DNA of 64,000 bases from CAZRIE01 sp964600075 (GTDB lineage: Bacteria; Bacteroidota; Bacteroidia; Flavobacteriales; Flavobacteriaceae), in contig CAZRIE010000007.1 in the NCBI GenBank assembly GCA_964600075.1, positions 1 through 64,000 of the forward strand, in the 5' to 3' direction. The notes under the pieces are model-generated. The model saw only the letters and a program-made list of their open reading frames with translations, was not told where the DNA came from and searched no databases. A program made the position numbers and the translations under genes. Shown here one piece after another: positions 33,654-42,174 of the stretch (within the stretch, counting starts at the first letter, position 1; each line of letters begins with the position of its first letter).

Positions 33654-34565
33654 ATGGATAGAAGAAAATTTATTAAAAACACTGGTGCGTCAACCGCACT
33701 TCTAGGATTGGGGGCGCTTTCCCTCAATTCTTGTTTTCAGGAAACCAAAAAACAAATTACCATTCTACACACCAATGATGTGCACAGTCATATAGACCCT
33801 TTTCCTGCTGCTCATTCGAGTTTTCCAAATCTTGGTGGAGTTGCACGAAGGGCCGCTTTGGTAGATAACATCAGAAAAGAGAATAAGAATACGCTTTTGT
33901 TCGATGCTGGGGATATTTTTCAGGGTACCCCCTATTTCAATTTTTACGGAGGTGAACTTGAAATCAAACTTATGAGTATGCTCAAGTATGATGCCGCTAC
34001 TATTGGCAACCATGATTTTGATAATGGTATCGAGGGACTTTTGGCCCAATTGCCATACGCTGATTTCGAATTGATTTCAGGAAATTATGACTTCAGCAAT
34101 ACGGCTCTCGACGGTCATGTAAGACCCTATAAAACATACACCGTAGATGATATCAAAATCGGCGTATACGGTTTAGGGATTGAGCTTGAGGGCCTAGTCA
34201 CCAAAAAATTATATCAAGAGACCCAATATTTAAATCCCTACGAAATTGCCCAAGATACGGAGCGAATATTGAAAGACGAGCAGCATTGTGACCTGATTAT
34301 ATGCCTATCGCACATTGGCTACTCTTACGGAACCGAGAAAAAGCCAAACGACTTGGCCTTGGCTACCAAACTCGCACATACCGATTTGATTATTGGTGGT
34401 CATACGCACACTTTTTTAGACAAACCTACCATAGTGGGTAACCGAAACGGCCAAAATATGTTGGTCAATCAAGTAGGGTGTTTTGGTATTAATTTGGGGC
34501 GCATCGATTTTTATTTTGATAACAACAAAAACCGTAAGGTAGATGGGGTTTCCATTTCCGTATAA
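33654..34565 (+). CDS. Metallophosphatase, 5'-nucleotidase N-terminal type, Tat-exported
   Basis: This gene supplies the metal-dependent half of a UshA-type nucleotidase: ILHTNDVHSHIDPFP, LLFDAGDIFQGTPYFNFY, TIGNHDFDNG, LICLSHIGYSYG and IIGGHTHTFL carry the expected Asp, His and Asn ligands. The N-terminus MDRRKFIKNTGAS is a twin-arginine signal and is followed by LNSC, a possible lipobox. ATG 33654 is preferred over the TTG at 33648. It follows the C-terminal-domain gene by 84 bp, so the usual single polypeptide is here two proteins in reversed order. Confidence 0.93.
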   Translation: MDRRKFIKNTGASTALLGLGALSLNSCFQETKKQITILHTNDVHSHIDPFPAAHSSFPNLGGVARRAALVDNIRKENKNTLLFDAGDIFQGTPYFNFYGGELEIKLMSMLKYDAATIGNHDFDNGIEGLLAQLPYADFELISGNYDFSNTALDGHVRPYKTYTVDDIKIGVYGLGIELEGLVTKKLYQETQYLNPYEIAQDTERILKDEQHCDLIICLSHIGYSYGTEKKPNDLALATKLAHTDLIIGGHTHTFLDKPTIVGNRNGQNMLVNQVGCFGINLGRIDFYFDNNKNRKVDGVSISV

Positions 34566-34574
34566 TTTAGTTTA

Positions 34575-35027
34575 ATGGTCAAATTAAAGAGAACCACTTC
34601 TAAACAGCAGGATTTTATTGACCTTGTAACCGCACTTGACCGTGATTTGGGCCAACGTGATGGCGAGGAACATGAATTTTATAATCAATTCAATAGTATC
34701 TCAGGATTACGCTATGCCTTAGTAGCCTACCAGGGCGCGAAGCCTGTAGGCTGCGGGGCAATCAAAGAATTTGATCCAACTTCGATGGAAGTCAAGCGAA
34801 TGTACGTCTTACCTGAAACCCGCGGACAGGGTATCGCTAGCCAAATATTAAGAGAGTTAGAAAAGTGGGCCAAACAACTGGACTATAAAAGCTGTGTTCT
34901 CGAAACCGGTAAAAGACAACCGGAAGCCATTGCTTTGTATACCAAAAATGGGTATAAATTCACTCCTAATTACGGACAGTATCAAGGTGTGGAGAATAGT
35001 ATCTGTTTTAGAAAATCATTGTCTTGA
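34575..35027 (+). CDS. GNAT family N-acetyltransferase
   Basis: A single GNAT domain covers the 150 residues: the substrate-side strand region, the motif-A segment VKRMYVLPETRGQGIASQILRELEKWA with the acetyl-CoA pyrophosphate loop RGQGIA (about 85-90), and motif B (AIALYTKNGYKF). The substrate is unknown. It starts nine bases after the metallophosphatase stop and is probably on the same transcript. The next gene converges. Confidence 0.92.
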   Translation: MVKLKRTTSKQQDFIDLVTALDRDLGQRDGEEHEFYNQFNSISGLRYALVAYQGAKPVGCGAIKEFDPTSMEVKRMYVLPETRGQGIASQILRELEKWAKQLDYKSCVLETGKRQPEAIALYTKNGYKFTPNYGQYQGVENSICFRKSLS

Positions 35028-35046
35028 ATTTTGAACTTAATAGAAA

Positions 35047-35349
35047 TTACAAAGTCAAAACATATTCCGTAATCTCTTGATGCTCTTCATCCAACGAAAT
35101 TTTGGGATAAGGCTTCCCTGCTCTTCGGTACCAATAGCCTGCATTAAACTCATCGCCTTCTTGTCGATGCAAGTAGGCATGGATCCAACTTCCTAAATCG
35201 GAATGCATGTCTTGGGCTATATTGTGCGAGGCTTCCCAATCGCCTTTTCCGCTAAACCATAACGACTTTAGGGCAGCGGGCCAATCGATAGGTGGAGTAG
35301 TATTTTCTAACATTGATTTAAAATTCCGGTAACTATCTGGTATTGCCAT
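35047..35349 (-). CDS. Conserved hypothetical protein, 100 aa
   Basis: This small soluble protein has a distinctive conserved look: WPAALKSLWFSGKGDWEASHNIAQD, then WIHAYLHRQEGDEFNAGYWYRRAGKP. These Trp/His-rich motifs recur in a bacterial family of unknown function that I know only as hypothetical. Two possible TPR-like helices are suggested by the spacing of aromatic residues. It is a single gene between convergent and divergent neighbours. Product and start (ATG 35349) look sound. Confidence 0.78.
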   Translation of the reverse strand: MAIPDSYRNFKSMLENTTPPIDWPAALKSLWFSGKGDWEASHNIAQDMHSDLGSWIHAYLHRQEGDEFNAGYWYRRAGKPYPKISLDEEHQEITEYVLTL

Positions 35350-35417
35350 GTAATATAAATTTCTTTAGTTTTTCCCCTATAAAAATACCTATTTTCACTC
35401 AAATTAATTCATAGCTA

Positions 35418-36677
35418 TTGCAGGCGAAAACACTATATTTTATCATTTTATGGCGCCCGCTGCCCTATCTTCTAGCATTGTTCTGTACCGTTGTCATTTT
35501 TGGGATACACATGTTGCCTAATATGGACAGTATGTTGAACGAAAACAATACCCAAATCTCTCATGTTTTTTTAAAATCACAAATTGATTACCACAAAGAA
35601 ATCGCCCCTTTCGCCAGAAGGCCGTTTACTACGTTTCTTATCGAAGGTAACTCGAAAATATTCGGATTGAAATCCGGTTATGCATTCATTTTGGTAAATT
35701 TCTTGCTGCTATCCCTAAGTGGGTTATTGCTTTACAAGTTATCGGAAAAGCTAAAGGCAACAAAAAAGCAGGCGTTACTGAATATGCTCGTTTATTTTTC
35801 ATCGTTCTCTATCTTGTTTGCTTTTTTTCCGCCAGTATTCACCTATGACGAACCGCTACAATATTGCTTTATTTTGACCGCCTTTATTGCTTTCGTAAAA
35901 AGAAAATGGTTATGGTACGTAACTATGTTCACTTTGGCCTTAGTTACTAGGGAAACAAGCCTATTATTACTCCCGGCATTTATTCTTTTTATTTCAAGGA
36001 TAAGCCTTAAGGAAGACAATCCATATATTAACGCACACTTGAGCATGGTATTGATAATTTTATTGCCTCTACTGCTGTATATTGTTTTTATAGGAATCTA
36101 TATTTGGCAAAATCAGCTACTGGATGCCACCCAAAACGAAATGGTTAGTAGATACTCCTGTTTTTTGGAGAATTTTGAAAGCAGCAAAAATACTATCGAA
36201 TCTTTGATCTCTATTTTTTTGAGCCTTGGCTTATATATATATTTTAGCCTTAACGCTCTGAAAAGATACCATCTACCCTTATTTGAAAAAAGATTTGTCA
36301 ATGCTTTTTTTGTTACATTGGCCATTAATACTCCTATCGTAATCTTGACCGCTTTTGCACGCGAGTCACGACTTTTTGCCCTGCCCCTATTATTTATCTG
36401 GCCAATGTTCATGCAGCTTTTCGGTAGGGACTTTAAGTTCCTTTTTTCCTTAAGCGCACATCGAGGGCTTTTTACCAAATGGTGGTACGTTATCCTATTT
36501 ATTGTTTTAAACATTTCAAATTATTGGTTCTGCTTCAGGGTTTATCGTGATTTAGGACTCGGGGACAATACATACTTTGCGGAGTATCTTTTTGTGACAA
36601 TTTTTATAATTACGCTTCATTTTTTGCTTTACTCTTTCTCTGGGAGGCTTTCCAATCAACTCGGAGCTGAAAAATAA
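35418..36677 (+). CDS. Polytopic membrane protein, possible GT-C-type transferase
   Basis: The 419-residue protein has about nine or ten hydrophobic segments. A short loop after the first helix (IDYHKEIAPFARRPFTTFLIEG), a YDEPLQ motif and the TRETSLLLLP segment recall GT-C glycosyltransferases or mannosyltransferase-like proteins, but no diagnostic motif is certain. The only start that keeps the first membrane helix is TTG at 35418, two codons after an in-frame TAG; the first ATG lies at residue 31. Codon use matches neighbours. The substrate is unknown. Confidence 0.7.
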   Translation: MQAKTLYFIILWRPLPYLLALFCTVVIFGIHMLPNMDSMLNENNTQISHVFLKSQIDYHKEIAPFARRPFTTFLIEGNSKIFGLKSGYAFILVNFLLLSLSGLLLYKLSEKLKATKKQALLNMLVYFSSFSILFAFFPPVFTYDEPLQYCFILTAFIAFVKRKWLWYVTMFTLALVTRETSLLLLPAFILFISRISLKEDNPYINAHLSMVLIILLPLLLYIVFIGIYIWQNQLLDATQNEMVSRYSCFLENFESSKNTIESLISIFLSLGLYIYFSLNALKRYHLPLFEKRFVNAFFVTLAINTPIVILTAFARESRLFALPLLFIWPMFMQLFGRDFKFLFSLSAHRGLFTKWWYVILFIVLNISNYWFCFRVYRDLGLGDNTYFAEYLFVTIFIITLHFLLYSFSGRLSNQLGAEK

Positions 36678-36724
36678 TAAGTAAGACGGTTTGTCGTTTT
36701 AGTTGGACACAAAACGAATCCCCA

Positions 36725-37778
36725 ATGAAAAACGTAGTACTTATTATTTTTCTTCTTTCTAGCATTAGTCTTTTTTCACAATATGAATATCCTGAAAAAG
36801 AAAACTCCGAAGCCGTTTTAAATAGCACCTTGGCCTTTCAATTGCTCGATGAAGAGACCGAATTCGATACCTATGCCAATGAAGCTGTGCAGGAAGCCTT
36901 CAAGGAAAACTGGAAATTAACCGAGGTTGTTTTTCTTTCCAAAGCGGAAATCAATAAACTGAAAGAAGCAAAGGATACGAAATATGCCTATTTGACCCAT
37001 AATGACGAATTGTTGAAAGAGATGCGCATGAACCACCTTTCAAAAAACCCGAACTCGACTATTTTTGGAAGAAGTTATGGTATGGGAGTTAATGCCCCCA
37101 CTGAATCTATAAGTTATCAGCGTGTTGCTTTTACTTTTGCCTACTATAGCTACAATCTTGAAATTATAGGAAAAAAGAAACCAAAATCGGNNNNNNNNNN
37201 NNNNNNNNNNNNNNNNNNNNNNNNNNNNNNNNNNNNNNNNNNNNNNNNNNNNNNNNNNNNNNNNNNNNNNNNNNNNNNNNNNNNNNNNNNAAAATCGGCT
37301 TTGCGAATGGCGAGCTTTCAAAAATAGATTATCTTTTTCTCTCACAACAATTGACCCAACTACTGGAAAGCGCCGCCAAAGACGTACCCGAAAAAGAATA
37401 TTACAACATTGAGCGTAATATCGAAAAAAATCAAAATTCGCAACTGATACTTCCCCAAGATTTCTTTAAGGAAAAGGATATCAAAAAAATGGATTCTTAT
37501 TATGAATACGATTTTGAGCTGGTCGATGGGAAAAATACCAAGATGTTATCCTGACCAAAGAAAGCGGCAAGACCTACATAAAAATCATTTGGTCGCACCA
37601 ACATAATATGTACCTATGGACAGTAGTCAACGCCGAAGACGGGTCCATAATAGCCCAAACAGGATTTGGTGGGGTCAAATTCGGCGTAAACCATAAGGCC
37701 AATGAGATTATCAAAGCCAAACATTTGAAGTATATCACCAACAAAATGGCGCAAAAGGTAAATAGTCGGTATAAGTAG
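36725..37778 (+). pseudogene. Hypothetical exported protein, broken by an assembly gap and two frame slips
   Basis: A signal peptide (MKNVVLIIFLLSSISLFSQ) opens the gene. The frame runs into a 100-N gap, resumes after it in another frame (KIGFANGELSKIDYLFLSQQ), and slips again at the A5 run 37531-37535 to read DVILTKESGKTYIKIIWSHQ through to TAG 37778. Both slips are fixed by one extra A each (ccAAAAtcgg to A5; gggAAAAAtacc to A6). With the contig ends merged over their shared aaaatcgg, this gives exactly 316 codons. The intact protein would be about 315 residues, exported, of unknown family. Sequencing error is more likely than a true pseudogene. Confidence 0.75.
37191..37290. other. Assembly gap of 100 N, probably spurious
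   Basis: Exactly 100 Ns is a placeholder length. The bases on both sides share aaaatcgg (37183-37190 and 37291-37298), suggesting the contigs overlap and the true gap is zero or negative. Confidence 0.85.
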
Positions 37779-37830
37779 TTCGCTAGTTCGCAAAAATCGC
37801 TTTAGAAAACGATTTTAAAACATGTAGACG

Positions 37831-37869
37831 GGGAAAGTTGAACTTATTAGGTTCGACTTTCTCATTTTT
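37831..37869 (+). terminator. Intrinsic terminator after the broken gene
   Basis: GGGAAAGTTGAAC (37831-37843) pairs with GTTCGACTTTCTC (37851-37863), 13 pairs with two wobbles, followed by ATTTTT. It ends the transcript of the interrupted gene and faces the convergent ligA. Confidence 0.7.
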
Positions 37870-37890
37870 AACTTGGAGATATACTAACGA

Positions 37891-39888
37891 TTAGGTGATA
37901 ATTTCAATAAACTCTTTTTCAGAAATAATAGGCACGCCCAAAGATTCAGCCTTAGTACGCTTGCTAGGCCCAATTTTATCTCCTGCCACCAAGTAAGAGG
38001 TCTTTGAAGATATGCTAGACCCCACCTTACCCCCATTATTCTCAATTATCTTTTTTAGCTCGTTGCGGCTAACCGTTTCAAAAACTCCGGAAACTACTAC
38101 GGTCATGCCTTTTAGTTTATCGGTCTGATTTTCCAATTGTTCTTCAGAAAGGGAAAACTGAACCCCATAGCTTTTTAAACGCGCTATGATTTGTTGATTC
38201 TCTTCATTTTGAAAGAACTCTACCACCGATTGTGCGATACGTTCACCTATTTCGCTCACCGCAGTCAAATCTTCTTCGGAAGTGGATATCAAAGCATCTA
38301 TGTTTTTGTAGGCTTTGGTCAATTTTTTTGCCACGGTTTCCCCGACAAAACGAATTCCTAAGGCGAACAATACGCGTTCAAACGGAATACTTACCGACGC
38401 GCTCACTCCATGGACCAGATTTTCGGCCGATTTTTCGGCCATACGCTCCAAAGGCAATAGCTGCTCTTTGGTCAAGGTATAGAGATCTGCATAATTTGTA
38501 ACCAAACCTTCCTGAAAAAGCAGTTCTATTGTTTCGCTACCCATACCTTCAATATCCATCGCCTTACGCGAAATATAATGCTGAATACGGCCTGTAATCT
38601 GTGGCGGACAACCGTAATAGTTTGTGCAAAAATGTTTGGCATCACCTTCTGTGCGTATCAATGCCGTATGGCATTCGGGGCAATGGTCAATATATTCGGT
38701 AGGCTTGGAAGCTAGAGGGCGTTTGGTGAAATCGACCCCAATTATCTTGGGGATTATTTCCCCGCCTTTCTCGACAAAAACGGTATCGCCCTCACGAATG
38801 TCGAATTTGGCGATTTGGTCTGCGTTGTGCAATGAAGCTCTTTTTACAGTTGTACCGGCCAATAGCACAGGATCAAGATTGGCTACTGGCGTAATGGAAC
38901 CCGTACGCCCGACTTGGTAGGTAATCTCGTTCAAGACCGTTGAAACCTGTTCGGCCTTAAACTTATAGGCCATGGCCCAGCGCGGTGCCTTTGCTGTAAA
39001 ACCTAGTTCATCTTGGTTTTGGAGGCTGTTTACTTTTATAACTACCCCATCTGTCTCATAGGGCAGGTTATGACGATTAGTATCCCAATGGTTAACGAAA
39101 GCCAAAACTTCATCGGTCGAATTGCACAATTTTGCTGCTGTTGGCACTTTAAAACCCCAAGCCCTAGCCTTCTCTAACATTTGCCACTGAAAAGTTATGC
39201 CCGTATTTTGACCAACGATACCATACAAGAGACAATCCAAGGGCCTGTGCGCGACAGCAGCGCTATCCTGTAATTTCAAACTACCCGATGCTGTGTTTCG
39301 AGGATTCATATAAGGTTCTTCCCCATTTTCGACACGTTCAGCATTCATTTTTGCGAAACCTTCGAACGGTAATACGATCTCTCCACGAATATCAAACTTT
39401 GGTGGATAGTCGCCTTTTAACTGCAAGGGCACGGATTTGATAGTTTTTATATTGGTGGTTACGTCATCTCCCTGAAATCCATCACCTCGGGTTACTGCAC
39501 GAACAAGCTTACCATTTTCATAGGTCAAATTTATAGATGCCCCATCGTATTTCAACTCGCAAGTAAATTCTACCTGCGTATCGCCAAGTATGCGTTGAAT
39601 CCTCTTTTCCCAATCTTCCAAATCTTCTTTGGAATACGAATTATCTAACGAATACATCCGTTCGTTGTGTACGACCGTTTCGAAATTTTTAGTGATTCCG
39701 CCCCCCACTCGTAAAGTTGGAGATGCTGCATCATAAAACTCAGGATGCTTTTCCTCGAGAGCCTGCAATTCTTTTAATTTCAAATCAAACTCGTAATCGG
39801 ATATTGTCGAGTTGTTGTGTACGTAGTAGTTATAGTTGTGCTCACGGAGCTCTTGCCTAAGGGATTCTATTTGTTGTTTTATATTCAT
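37891..39888 (-). CDS. ligA: NAD-dependent DNA ligase
   Basis: LigA seals nicks in replication and repair using NAD+. The 665-residue protein has the Ia domain (YYVHNNSTISDYEFD), the nucleotidyltransferase domain with the adenylated Lys113 in ELKYDGASI, the OB fold, a Cys4 zinc finger (CPECHTAL ... HFCTNYYGCPPQ, about 405-430), helix-hairpin-helix repeats and a C-terminal BRCT domain (about 588-665, LKGMTVVVSGVF). The length is usual. Upstream lie two intergenic-repeat remnants instead of a gene. Confidence 0.98.
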   Translation of the reverse strand: MNIKQQIESLRQELREHNYNYYVHNNSTISDYEFDLKLKELQALEEKHPEFYDAASPTLRVGGGITKNFETVVHNERMYSLDNSYSKEDLEDWEKRIQRILGDTQVEFTCELKYDGASINLTYENGKLVRAVTRGDGFQGDDVTTNIKTIKSVPLQLKGDYPPKFDIRGEIVLPFEGFAKMNAERVENGEEPYMNPRNTASGSLKLQDSAAVAHRPLDCLLYGIVGQNTGITFQWQMLEKARAWGFKVPTAAKLCNSTDEVLAFVNHWDTNRHNLPYETDGVVIKVNSLQNQDELGFTAKAPRWAMAYKFKAEQVSTVLNEITYQVGRTGSITPVANLDPVLLAGTTVKRASLHNADQIAKFDIREGDTVFVEKGGEIIPKIIGVDFTKRPLASKPTEYIDHCPECHTALIRTEGDAKHFCTNYYGCPPQITGRIQHYISRKAMDIEGMGSETIELLFQEGLVTNYADLYTLTKEQLLPLERMAEKSAENLVHGVSASVSIPFERVLFALGIRFVGETVAKKLTKAYKNIDALISTSEEDLTAVSEIGERIAQSVVEFFQNEENQQIIARLKSYGVQFSLSEEQLENQTDKLKGMTVVVSGVFETVSRNELKKIIENNGGKVGSSISSKTSYLVAGDKIGPSKRTKAESLGVPIISEKEFIEIIT

Positions 39889-39894
39889 TTTATT

Positions 39895-39920
39895 GTCATT
39901 CTCGTGGACGCGGGAATCTG
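39895..39920. repeat. Extragenic palindromic element, GTCATTCTCG...CGGGAATCTG type
   Basis: The 26 bp read GTCATTCTCGTGGACG then CGGGAATCTG, with the imperfect stem ATTCTCGTG/CGCGGGAAT. The sequence resembles the GTCATTCCCGCG..CGGGAATC repeats scattered through many bacterial genomes. It lies 7 bp before the ligA start codon region on the opposite strand. Confidence 0.55.
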
Positions 39921-39966
39921 TTTATTATTTAGCCTGTTATTTTGACCCAAAGGTTTTCGCAAAAAA

Positions 39967-40043
39967 CCCCTCCGGCTATTGGCACCATGCCTTCCTCTAG
40001 TTCCTCTCGTCGGAGGCAATTAAAAATAAGAGGAGGACCCCAA
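39967..40043. repeat. CCCCTCCGG...GAGGAGG intergenic repeat remnant
   Basis: The stretch starts CCCCTCCGGCTATTGGC and ends AAGAGGAGGACCCC, so its ends can pair (CCTC/GAGG), with an inner TTCCTCTCGTCGGAGG. This layout is like the CCTCC-GGAGG extragenic elements I know from Bacteroidota genomes. Number and function are unknown. Confidence 0.45.
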
Positions 40044-40081
40044 ATTCGGCATTTATTACTATAATTTCATATTATCATCAA

Positions 40082-40663
40082 CTACACCTGATCTTTTTTA
40101 ATCCATTTCGGCAAGGGCATTGGTTGATAAGCTTCCATTTTTTTTAATAATCCGTTTACGGTTTCATCTACTAAAAGCATATCATAATTTTCTTGCTTCA
40201 GAAAACCTTGAACCACCATTTTCTGAAGCAATTTAAGCAAATCATCATAAAATCCGTTCACGTTCAATAGACCTATGGGTTTTTGATGAAGACCCAATTG
40301 CGCCCACGTTATCATTTCAAAAAGCTCTTCCAATGTTCCATAACCTCCCGGAAGTGTTATGATTCCATCGGAAAGCTCGTGCATCTTCAATTTGCGTTCC
40401 TGCATATTCTTCGTAACGATTAGCTCGGTCAATTCAGGGTGATACACTTCTTTTAGCATTAAAAAATCTGGTATGACTCCGATAACTTTCCCATTAGTAT
40501 CCAACGCGCCTTCGGCTAACTTTCCCATTACCCCAATTTTTGCGGCACCGTACACCAAAGTCATGTTTCGGGAAGCCAACGTCTGTCCAAGTTCAACGGC
40601 AGACTCCAAAATTATTGGGTCATTACCTTCACTGCTTCCGCAAAATACTACAATACTTTTCAT
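40082..40663 (-). CDS. LOG family protein (TIGR00730)
   Basis: The 193-residue Rossmann-like protein carries the LOG signature: FCGSSEGND at the N-terminus, GAAKIGVMGKLA, and PGGYGTLEELFEMITWAQLG with the PGGxGTxxE motif. Plant and some bacterial members are cytokinin riboside 5'-monophosphate phosphoribohydrolases, while others are nucleotide hydrolases of unclear role. It lies six bases after the RidA gene on the same strand and is probably co-transcribed with it and prmC. Confidence 0.93.
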   Translation of the reverse strand: MKSIVVFCGSSEGNDPIILESAVELGQTLASRNMTLVYGAAKIGVMGKLAEGALDTNGKVIGVIPDFLMLKEVYHPELTELIVTKNMQERKLKMHELSDGIITLPGGYGTLEELFEMITWAQLGLHQKPIGLLNVNGFYDDLLKLLQKMVVQGFLKQENYDMLLVDETVNGLLKKMEAYQPMPLPKWIKKDQV

Positions 40664-40669
40664 TCTTTT

Positions 40670-41074
40670 CTAAATTGCTTTTCCAAGGTCTTTAACAGCT
40701 GTTCCAGTAACTTTAATTTTTCCTCCAAAAGGTAGAGCGGCCACTTGATAGACTGTTCTTGCGGGTCTTTTTCCATCTGCGAACAACTTTATAAAAACCG
40801 TGTTCACTTCGGAAAGATCATTAAGATTTTCAAAAGCAATGTCGATAAACACAACATCTTCCTTTTCAAATCCAGCATTCTTTAAAACAGCAAAAAAATT
40901 GGAAAAAGCCAATTCTGCTTCTTCAATGGTGGTTCCTTTTGCGTAGTTTCCATTCGTATCAACAGATAATTGGCCACTTATAAAGCACATATTATTCACG
41001 ACAACTGCATGGCTGATCGGATTACTCCAATTTGGTAGCCCCTCTCCATGAACAATGAATTTTTTTGAGCTCAT
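40670..41074 (-). CDS. RidA family protein
   Basis: The 134-residue YjgF/YER057c/UK114-like protein has the family trimer fold signs: WSNPISHAVVVNNMCFISGQLSVD at the N-terminus and GKRPARTVYQVAALPFGGKIKV at the C-terminus, with the Arg that binds the substrate carboxylate in RPARTVYQV. RidA hydrolyses reactive enamine/imine intermediates from PLP enzymes. Whether this divergent member (EDVVFIDIAFENLNDL) keeps that activity is inferred. It sits between prmC and the LOG gene in one tight run. Confidence 0.9.
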   Translation of the reverse strand: MSSKKFIVHGEGLPNWSNPISHAVVVNNMCFISGQLSVDTNGNYAKGTTIEEAELAFSNFFAVLKNAGFEKEDVVFIDIAFENLNDLSEVNTVFIKLFADGKRPARTVYQVAALPFGGKIKVTGTAVKDLGKAI

Positions 41075-41085
41075 ATAAAAATAAT

Positions 41086-42018
41086 TTATTTTTTATGGAT
41101 GCCTTTCAAAATACGGTCATTTCCGAACATATCTTTTCGGAGTTCAATTTCTGAAAAATTATGGTGTTCTAAAAGGTCTCGGGTTTCTTTTCCCAGATAT
41201 TGATTGATTTCCAAAAACAAAGAGCTCCCTGAATTCAAGTGTCTTTTAGCGAAATGTGCAATGGCCTTATAAAAAATCAGTGGATTTTCATCGGATACAA
41301 ACAAAGCCAAATCAGGTTCGTTTTCCAAAACATTTTTTTGTATTTCTTTTTTTTCTATTTCGCGAACGTACGGCGGGTTCGAAACGATCATATCAAACCT
41401 ATCTTGCAACTCGGGAAACTCTAAAATATCGGCTTGTATAAACTCAACGACCGTTTCATTTTTTGCAGCATTTCGTTTGGCGATTTCTAAAGCATCTTTT
41501 GAAACATCTAATGCGTATACTTTTGCTTCAGGAATATTTTTTGCCAAAGAAATTGCAATGCAGCCGCTTCCTGTGCCAATGTCTAGAATTTTAATATTAT
41601 TGTTTTTATTTCCACGCATGTCGATTCGGATTCGCTTAGCGACCGAGTGATTATTAAGGGGCGAACTTGATACTTCGTACTTCGTATTTCGTACTTCATC
41701 AAGAATCCAACGTACCAATTCCTCGGTTTCAGGTCTTGGAATCAGAACATTTTCGCTGACCTCGAAATCCAAACCCATAAAATGGGTGTTCCCAATAATA
41801 TATTGTACAGGGCGCTCTAGTTTCAATAAAGTCAGCGCCTCGAATAATGGTTGTTCTTCTTTCTTGGAAATAGTTAAATTCGGCTGAAGTGCCAATACAA
41901 AACGCTCTAAGTGGAGATAGTGTTCGATCAAAAGGTAAAAAAAGCTATCGACTTCTTCCTTCTGATAGATTTCGTCGAGTTCTTTGTGGTATATATTTTT
42001 AATCTCCTTGAGTTGCAT
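41086..42018 (-). CDS. prmC: Peptide chain release factor N5-glutamine methyltransferase
   Basis: PrmC methylates the Gln of the GGQ motif in release factors with SAM. The protein has the N-terminal helical domain (about 1-100, RPVQYIIGNTHFMGLDFEV, LIPRPETEELVRW), then a methyltransferase domain with ILDIGTGSGCIAISLA and the catalytic NPPY in MIVSNPPYVRE. At 310 residues it is about 30 longer than usual. The extra segment (NTKYEVSSSPLNNHSVAKRI, then RIDMRGNKNNN) sits just before the SAM motif and its DNA looks like intergenic repeat material, yet the frame is intact. Confidence 0.96.
   Translation of the reverse strand: MQLKEIKNIYHKELDEIYQKEEVDSFFYLLIEHYLHLERFVLALQPNLTISKKEEQPLFEALTLLKLERPVQYIIGNTHFMGLDFEVSENVLIPRPETEELVRWILDEVRNTKYEVSSSPLNNHSVAKRIRIDMRGNKNNNIKILDIGTGSGCIAISLAKNIPEAKVYALDVSKDALEIAKRNAAKNETVVEFIQADILEFPELQDRFDMIVSNPPYVREIEKKEIQKNVLENEPDLALFVSDENPLIFYKAIAHFAKRHLNSGSSLFLEINQYLGKETRDLLEHHNFSEIELRKDMFGNDRILKGIHKK
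41671..41698. repeat. Four tandem 7-bp units inside prmC
   Basis: TACTTCG, TACTTCG, TATTTCG and TACTTCA follow one another. The array is part of the ~105-bp in-frame insertion (about 41593-41699) in prmC. Confidence 0.85.
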
Positions 42019-42162
42019 TCTTTGAATTGAGTTAGCAATATTCAGTGGCAGTAGACAATAAACGTAAAATTGACCAACTGCCCGCTGCGACTGGTTACTA
42101 GATACTTTTAATCATTCAAATCGGCAAGGGACAATACACTGTGTTTCCATTGAATAATATCC

Positions 42163-42170
42163 TATTTTTA
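42163..42170 (+). promoter_or_regulatory. Candidate ribD -7 box
   Basis: TATTTTTA (7 of 8 matches to TAnnTTTG) ends four bases before the GTG start, the same spacing as at smpB. Confidence 0.35.
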
Positions 42171-42174
42171 CGCT

